Source of the DNA: GCA-2748575 sp033722575
Lineage (GTDB): Bacteria; Pseudomonadota; Gammaproteobacteria; Pseudomonadales; Ketobacteraceae
NCBI GenBank assembly: GCA_033722575.1
Contig: JAWVYU010000154.1
Span: 1-11,246 of the forward strand
DNA length: 11,246 bases
Reading direction: 5' to 3'
A program made the position numbers and the translations under genes. Shown here piece by piece: positions 6,870 through 11,246 of the stretch. The stretch's first letter is position 1. The number at the start of each line of letters is the position of its first letter. Under the pieces are notes generated by a model. It did no database searches, was not told where the DNA came from, and worked only from the letters and a program-made list of their open reading frames with translations.

Positions 6870-7907
6870 ATGGCGTCAGGGCCTCTGAATATTTCAGTTC
6901 TTGGTGGTGGCAGTTTTGGCACCGCCATAGCCAACATATCGGCTGATAATGGTCATAATGTTTCGCTTTGGATGCGAAACGAAGATCAGGTGGAAGAGAT
7001 TCGTACCACTAACGAAAATTCCCGTTATCTGCCCGGTTACAAGTTAAACAAATCCATTGTTCCCACTACTGACCTGATGTCCACTGTGGACTCAGCAGAT
7101 GTCATCTTCGTTGCGATACCCTCCAAATCCTTTCAGTCCGTTGTCGATAGAATCAGTGATCATATCTCGCCGGACCAGATTCTTGTAAGTACCACCAAAG
7201 GGATCAAGGAAGAGGGGTTCCTGTTAATGAGTCAGATCCTGCGAGGTCAGACCGCCAGTGAGCATGTGGGCGTGCTGAGCGGCCCAAATCTGGCCAAGGA
7301 GATCGCTGCCCGCTACCTGACCGGAACGGTCATTGCCAGTGACAGTGAGCGGGTCAGGAACACCATCCAGGAAGCTTTGTCCTGTGCGTACTTCCGGGTT
7401 TACGCCAACAGCGACACCTTTGGGGTGGAGCTGGGGGGTGCTTTGAAGAACATCTACGCGATTGCCGCTGGCATGGCCGGAGAAATGGGTATGGGGGAAA
7501 ACACCAAGAGCATGCTGATCACCCGCAGTCTGGCGGAAATGAGCCGTTTCGCTGAAAAGCTGGGGGCCAATCCACTGACATTCCTGGGGCTTGCAGGGGT
7601 AGGTGATCTTTTCGTCACCTGCAGCTCACCCCTCAGTCGCAACTATCAGGTGGGTCAGGCATTGGCCCGGGGCAAGGATCTTGATGATATCGTGGCCAAC
7701 CTGGGGGGTACTGCCGAGGGGATCAACACTATACGAATCGTCAAGGCAAAGGCCGATGAGCTGCAGGTCTATATGCCGCTGGTGAGCGGTTTGCACAAAA
7801 TCATTTTTGAGGGCAGCCAGTTAAAAGACGTGATTCGCTCCCTGATGCTGGGGGAACAGAATTCTGACGTTGAATTCGTGCTGCCGGGGCCGCACAATCA
7901 GCCATGA
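6870..7907 (+). CDS. gpsA: NAD(P)-dependent glycerol-3-phosphate dehydrogenase
   Basis: This cytoplasmic enzyme reduces dihydroxyacetone phosphate to sn-glycerol 3-phosphate, the backbone for phospholipids. The 345-residue product has an N-terminal Rossmann fold with GGGSFGTA (12-19), the STTKG segment (K110), the SGPN motif (137-140) and the catalytic-lysine segment GGALKNIYAI (K193). SRNYQVG (256-262) supplies the arginine and asparagine that hold the substrate phosphate. The ATG at 6870 is preferred because GGAG lies seven bases upstream and the Rossmann motif follows after ten residues, as usual. A TTG at 6855 would add five residues. It is the first gene of a likely operon with the DUF4389 gene 46 bases downstream. 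Nothing essential is missing. Confidence 0.97.
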   Translation: MASGPLNISVLGGGSFGTAIANISADNGHNVSLWMRNEDQVEEIRTTNENSRYLPGYKLNKSIVPTTDLMSTVDSADVIFVAIPSKSFQSVVDRISDHISPDQILVSTTKGIKEEGFLLMSQILRGQTASEHVGVLSGPNLAKEIAARYLTGTVIASDSERVRNTIQEALSCAYFRVYANSDTFGVELGGALKNIYAIAAGMAGEMGMGENTKSMLITRSLAEMSRFAEKLGANPLTFLGLAGVGDLFVTCSSPLSRNYQVGQALARGKDLDDIVANLGGTAEGINTIRIVKAKADELQVYMPLVSGLHKIIFEGSQLKDVIRSLMLGEQNSDVEFVLPGPHNQP

Positions 7908-7953
7908 AATAAATTTGTCCTGTTAACGGAAAAGCATCTGCAGTGAGGCAACT

Positions 7954-8319
7954 ATGAGCGACAAAGATACCCAGGCAACCCCCGACAAGAGCAGCAACAG
8001 GGATAAGGAAAAGGAAATTGAAGTCATTATCGCCGATGAAAGCGAGACTGATGAAGATCCCATTCTGCTGCGTCTGGTTTATGCCATTCTCTTTTATTTT
8101 GTTTACGCCATGTCCCGTTTCCTGATCGGAGTGGTCGCAATTGTCCAGTTTCTTCACATACTCCTGACCGAGGAATACCAGGAAGATCTGTTGCGCTTTT
8201 CCCGCAGCCTGACCCGGTATGTGTCGCAGATTGTGGGCTACATGACCTGGGTGAGCAATACCAAGCCGTTTCCATTTACCGACTGGCCATCTGACGCCAA
8301 TGAGAGGGAAGAAGGTTAA
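7954..8319 (+). CDS. DUF4389 family inner-membrane protein
   Basis: This 121-residue protein has a very acidic and lysine-rich N-terminus (1-37), one long hydrophobic stretch (about 40-72, which could form one long or two short helices), an amphipathic basic segment (LLRFSRSLTRYVSQ) and a closing KPFPFTDWP signature (104-112). That signature with the preceding membrane segment is typical of DUF4389 proteins in Pseudomonas-like bacteria. Function is unknown. The start has GAGG five bases upstream. It sits between gpsA and sixA, with sixA beginning three bases after its stop, so it is almost certainly co-transcribed with sixA. Confidence 0.9.
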   Translation: MSDKDTQATPDKSSNRDKEKEIEVIIADESETDEDPILLRLVYAILFYFVYAMSRFLIGVVAIVQFLHILLTEEYQEDLLRFSRSLTRYVSQIVGYMTWVSNTKPFPFTDWPSDANEREEG

Positions 8320-8322
8320 ATC

Positions 8323-8784
8323 ATGGGAATAACGCTCTATGTGATGCGCCATGGCCACGCAGTGAACAAGGCGTCCTCGGACGCCGAGCGTCCACTGAGC
8401 GCCAATGGCGAGATTGAAGTCAGAAAAGCAGCCCATAAGCTGGAAGGTCTGCAGCCGGACCTGTTTATTGCCAGCCCTTACCTGAGGGCCCAGCAAACCG
8501 CGCGTATCCTGAAAGAAGCGGCGGCAATCCCCACGGATATCACCACAGAAGAGGGCATAACACCGGATGACCACCCGCAAGGAGTGGTCAGAATGCTTGC
8601 TGACCTGGAGGCGGTGGGCAGCATTCTGATGGTGAGCCACAACCCCCTGGTGTCGGCCCTGGTGAGTCTGCTGGTGGATGGTGACCTGCAGGGTGGTTAT
8701 GCCATGGGTACTGCCAGCGTGGCCTGTATAGAATTTGACGAAATTTTGGGTGTCGGGCAAGGCAGACTCCAGTGGTTGAGCTAG
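8323..8784 (+). CDS. sixA: Phosphohistidine phosphatase SixA
   Basis: This small histidine-phosphatase family enzyme (153 residues, normal length) removes phosphate from phosphohistidine; in Escherichia coli it acts on ArcB and the nitrogen phosphotransferase system. The catalytic motif VMRHGHA gives R9, H10 and G11 near the N-terminus. SPYLRAQQTA (51-60) supplies R55, and VSHNP (105-108 region) supplies the second histidine, H106. The start ATG follows a good purine-rich site (GGGAAGAAGG, 8306-8315). It is the last gene of the gpsA cluster; the 265 bases after it contain no gene. A short inverted repeat, CGGCC / GGCCG (8810-8825), follows the stop but has no T run, so it is a doubtful terminator. 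Confidence 0.95.
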   Translation: MGITLYVMRHGHAVNKASSDAERPLSANGEIEVRKAAHKLEGLQPDLFIASPYLRAQQTARILKEAAAIPTDITTEEGITPDDHPQGVVRMLADLEAVGSILMVSHNPLVSALVSLLVDGDLQGGYAMGTASVACIEFDEILGVGQGRLQWLS

Positions 8785-9049
8785 ACTGATTAATTTGTAA
8801 ACAGGGTGGCGGCCGGATCAGGCCGTGCGGTCCTTGCGTTTGTCCCGGGGTTACGTCATATTTCCTCCTCTTGACGGGTTCGGGACCTGCTTTGGCCGAA
8901 ACGCCCGCATTTTCCGTCAGCCGTGAACGCTCGGATGCCGGCTGACACCATCTGAGTGACGATAATCCGAATGACGACTCCGGCAGGGTCAGCCTGCGGG
9001 GTGTCTCTCGACAGGGTGTTCATCGAAATTAACGAGAAGGACTACAATC
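8785..9049. other. Gene-free region with short inverted repeats before the acyl-CoA ligase
   Basis: No coding region is supported here. It holds three short inverted repeats: CGGCC / GGCCG (8810-8825), a perfect eight-base GTCAGCCG / CGGCTGAC (8916-8923 and 8939-8946, 15-base loop) and GCAGG / CCTGC (8983-8997). A GATAAT (8961-8966) is the best -10 candidate for the downstream gene, but no -35 box is at a good distance (CTGACA at 8942 is only 13 bases away). Regulation of the ligase gene through this region is possible but unproven. Confidence 0.5.
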
Positions 9050-10762
9050 ATGACAGCATCGGCGGATCTCAACATACAGGCGTCGACTATGGCAAAAACA
9101 GGCACTCCACTTCCTCTGGAACGCTTATATTACTGGGAAAAGAACCATCCTAATAAGGTTTGTTACACACAACCCATGAATAACGGTCGGATCGTCGACT
9201 TTACCTGGGGTGAAGTGGGCAACCAGATCCGCCGAATGGCAACGTACCTGCAGAAAACAGGCGTGGAGCCCGGGGATCGCGTGGGCATTATCTCCAAAAA
9301 CTGCGCCCACTGGATCATGAGTGACCTTGCCATCTGGATGGCCGGCGGCGTGTCCGTACCGCTGTATCCCACCCTGGCCTCTGACATGATCGAAAAGATT
9401 CTGGAGCACTCCGAAACCAAAGTGCTTTTCGTTGGCAAGCTGGATGGCTGGGAAGACATGAAACCCGGCATTCCGGAAGATATAAAGTGCATTTCCTATC
9501 CCCTGAGCCCGCCCAATTCCTATGATACCTGGAACGATATTGTGGCCCAGAATCCGCCCATGACGGAAAGCCCGGCCCGCAGTCACGCCGAACTGGCCAC
9601 CATTATTTACACCTCCGGTACCACCGGCATGCCAAAGGGCGTGATGCATAATTTTGCCAGCCTGGCAGCAGGCGCCAGCCAGGCGGCCAATATCTATGAT
9701 GTGACTTCCTCCGACAGACTGCTGTCCTATCTGCCGCTTTCGCACGTTGCAGAGCGCATGTGCGTGGAGCTGGCCCAGATCTATCAGGGCACGCACGTAT
9801 TTTTTGCGGAATCGCTGGATACCTTTGCCCAGGACCTGCAGCGGGCCCGGCCCACCATTTTCTTTGCCGTGCCACGCATCTGGGCCAAGTTCCAGTCTGG
9901 CGTTTTCTCGAAAATGCCCGAGAAAAAACTCAAGGTAATGCTCCGGATTCCTGTTCTGAACAAGGTCATCAAAAAGAAAATCCTGTCGGGACTGGGACTG
10001 AATGAAGCCAAGTTCTGCCTGAGCGGCGCCGCACCCATTTCCGGCAGCCTGCTCAACTGGTACAAGGAGCTGGGCCTGGACATTCTTGAAGTGTATGGCA
10101 TGACTGAGAATATGGGCTATTCCCACAGCACACGCCTGGGCCGCTCACGGCCAGGATATGTGGGACAGCACAACCCCGGTGTGGATGTGAAGCTGGGTGA
10201 CGGTGGCGAGATTCTTGTCAAAAGTCCCACCACCATGCTGGGGTATTACAAGGAGCCCGAGAAAACAGCGGAAACCCTGGATGAAGATGGTTACATACAT
10301 ACCGGTGACGTGGGCCAGATCGAGAGCGATGGCAGCCTCAAGATCACCGGCAGGATCAAGGAAATCTTCAAAACCAGTAAAGGCAAGTATGTGGCGCCGT
10401 TCCCCATCGAAAACAAGCTGCTGGCAAGCTCCCATATTGAGCAGCTGTGTGTAATGGGTTCAGCACTGCCGCAACCCATCGCACTGGTGATGCTGTCAGA
10501 AGGGGACAGAGAAGCACTTGCCAAAGGTAAAAGCCGTGACGAGATCCATTCGGAGCTTCAGGAAACCCTGCGGGAAGTGAATGCACAGCTTGACCCCCAC
10601 GAAAAAATCAAAACCCTGGTGGTGGTGAAAGATGAGTGGACCCCCGAAAACGGTTTCATGACGCCCACCCTGAAAATCAAGCGTAACGTGCTGGAATCCC
10701 ATTACGGTGATCATATCGAAAGCTGGTATGAATCCGGCAAAGATGTGCAGTGGGAAGAATAA
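9050..10762 (+). CDS. Long-chain fatty acid--CoA ligase (AMP-binding, FAA1-like)
   Basis: This enzyme activates a fatty acid with ATP and coenzyme A to acyl-CoA, usually as the first step of beta-oxidation or for lipid building. The 570-residue product has the adenylate-forming fold: the phosphate loop YTSGTTGMPKG (187-197), YLPLSHVAER (227-236), the VPRIW segment (274-278), YGMTE (349-353), the HTGD motif (417-420), the hinge GRIKEIF-KTSKGKYVAP (434-450) and the late lysine segment TPTLKIKR (K542), expected to catalyse adenylation. The overall style is the long-chain (COG1022) group, but chain length preference cannot be read from sequence. The ATG at 9050 has AAGGA eight bases upstream; an internal ATG at 9089 is a weaker choice. 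A long hairpin with a T run follows the stop by 31 bases. Confidence 0.95.
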   Translation: MTASADLNIQASTMAKTGTPLPLERLYYWEKNHPNKVCYTQPMNNGRIVDFTWGEVGNQIRRMATYLQKTGVEPGDRVGIISKNCAHWIMSDLAIWMAGGVSVPLYPTLASDMIEKILEHSETKVLFVGKLDGWEDMKPGIPEDIKCISYPLSPPNSYDTWNDIVAQNPPMTESPARSHAELATIIYTSGTTGMPKGVMHNFASLAAGASQAANIYDVTSSDRLLSYLPLSHVAERMCVELAQIYQGTHVFFAESLDTFAQDLQRARPTIFFAVPRIWAKFQSGVFSKMPEKKLKVMLRIPVLNKVIKKKILSGLGLNEAKFCLSGAAPISGSLLNWYKELGLDILEVYGMTENMGYSHSTRLGRSRPGYVGQHNPGVDVKLGDGGEILVKSPTTMLGYYKEPEKTAETLDEDGYIHTGDVGQIESDGSLKITGRIKEIFKTSKGKYVAPFPIENKLLASSHIEQLCVMGSALPQPIALVMLSEGDREALAKGKSRDEIHSELQETLREVNAQLDPHEKIKTLVVVKDEWTPENGFMTPTLKIKRNVLESHYGDHIESWYESGKDVQWEE

Positions 10763-10793
10763 ACACTCACGGTAAAGCACATCTGCCGGAGAA

Positions 10794-10851
10794 GGCACGG
10801 CGTCAGCAATGGCATTCTGAATGGCGATTGCAACGATGCTGTGCCTTTTTT
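10794..10851 (+). terminator. Terminator-like hairpin after the acyl-CoA ligase, overlapping the next gene's start
   Basis: GGCACGGCGTC (10794-10804) pairs with GATGCTGTGCC (10835-10845) as eleven pairs, two of them G-U. Inside it GCAAT (10806-10810) pairs with ATTGC (10827-10831), with two further G-C pairs after one mismatch. Six T residues follow (10846-10851). This is the form of an intrinsic terminator for the ligase gene. However, the T run lies inside the hydrophobic signal-peptide codons of the next gene, so it could also act as an attenuator. Confidence 0.65.
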
Positions 10852-11246
10852 GTTGTGTGGCTGGCAATGGCGTTCCCGCTGTTGCCGGCGCAGGCCACGG
10901 CGAAGGAAATCCGCCAATACCCCTCCAGGCTGTGGCAGGTATCCATGCCGGAGGCGCCTTCGGTAAAGCCCAGCTACCTGCTGGGAACCATGCATCTTTC
11001 CGACCCCACGATCGTCAACCTTCCACCACATATCGAACAGGTGGTGAAAAGCGCCGCTTCCTACACCATGGAAGTGAAGCTGGATGGTAACAGTTACAAA
11101 ACACTGGCCAACCTGTCTGTTCTCAAGGGGCCGAAAACCCTCAGTGACCTGGTGGGCCCTGACACCTTTGACCAGCTGGTTTCTGTTCTCAAATCACGGG
11201 GGCTGAACCGCTATGGTCTGGAGCGAATGAAGCCCTGGGTAGTGGG
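10828..11246 (+). CDS. TraB/GumN family exported protein, cut by the window edge
   Basis: The frame encodes a hydrophobic leader (FFVVWLAMAFPLLP, then AQA, a likely signal-peptidase site) and then a TraB/GumN-type N-terminal domain: LWQVS, the GTMH motif (LLGTMHLSDP, with H56), and a glutamate in YTMEVKLD (E82). These match the first metal-binding motif of the TraB/PrgY/GumN and Tiki-like group, thought to be metal-dependent peptidases. The second conserved motif would lie beyond the window. The start is uncertain. TTG at 10828 gives a good 23-residue signal peptide with an arginine near its N-terminus, but no clear Shine-Dalgarno. GTG at 10855 and ATG at 10867 give leaders too short for export. 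An ATG at 10821 is in another frame. The start lies inside the hairpin described separately. Confidence 0.75.
   Translation, partial: MQRCCAFFVVWLAMAFPLLPAQATAKEIRQYPSRLWQVSMPEAPSVKPSYLLGTMHLSDPTIVNLPPHIEQVVKSAASYTMEVKLDGNSYKTLANLSVLKGPKTLSDLVGPDTFDQLVSVLKSRGLNRYGLERMKPWVV

Noticed and set aside
7801..8760. Long open frame (319 codons) on the minus strand opposite gpsA, DUF4389 and sixA
   Set aside because: It spans three well-supported genes on the other strand and shows no recognisable domain.
9125..10126. Long open frame (333 codons) on the minus strand opposite the acyl-CoA ligase
   Set aside because: It is the complement of conserved AMP-binding motifs and shows shadow-like composition.
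10821..11090. An 89-codon frame starting at ATG 10821
   Set aside because: Beyond its first few codons it has no domain, and the overlapping frame encodes a clear TraB/GumN domain.

Overview
This 11.2 kb window looks like ordinary chromosomal backbone of a gammaproteobacterium. The protein styles and the mix of lactate oxidation, htpG, gpsA, DUF4389, sixA and a long-chain acyl-CoA ligase suggest a marine or hydrocarbon-degrading lineage near Alcanivorax, Ketobacter, Marinobacter or Pseudomonas. The genus is an inference. No mobile elements, CRISPR arrays, tRNA or rRNA genes were seen, and coding density is high.

Layout, left to right. Positions 1-237 hold no gene I can support, but do hold a likely promoter for the first gene. 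Positions 238-1539 (+) encode an unrecognised protein with three N-terminal membrane helices and a small beta-rich tail. Converging on it from the other strand is a tightly packed lutABC operon (lutA 4222-3467, lutB 3470-2061, lutC 2074-1562, all -) for L-lactate oxidation. Diverging from lutA is htpG (4387-6312, +), the bacterial Hsp90, preceded by a very good heat-shock (sigma-32) promoter and closed by a strong intrinsic terminator.

Next comes a 107-residue protein (6478-6801) that carries a variant of a cysteine motif I recall from a family of small proteins. It is followed by a three-gene cluster, gpsA (6870-7907), a DUF4389 membrane protein (7954-8319) and sixA (8323-8784). This cluster appears to start from a promoter whose -10 box sits in a pair of tandem palindromes. 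After a 265-base gap with several short inverted repeats there is a long-chain acyl-CoA ligase (9050-10762). A TraB/GumN-family exported protein (from about 10828) runs off the right edge.

Together the genes cover carbon entry (lactate to pyruvate), lipid metabolism (glycerol-3-phosphate synthesis and fatty-acid activation), protein folding under stress and phosphohistidine signalling. I found no clear new multi-gene system. The points most worth a second look are the terminator-like hairpin that overlaps the start of the TraB/GumN gene, the tandem palindromes at the gpsA promoter, the sigma-32 promoter, the TTG start of lutA and the unrecognised membrane protein.
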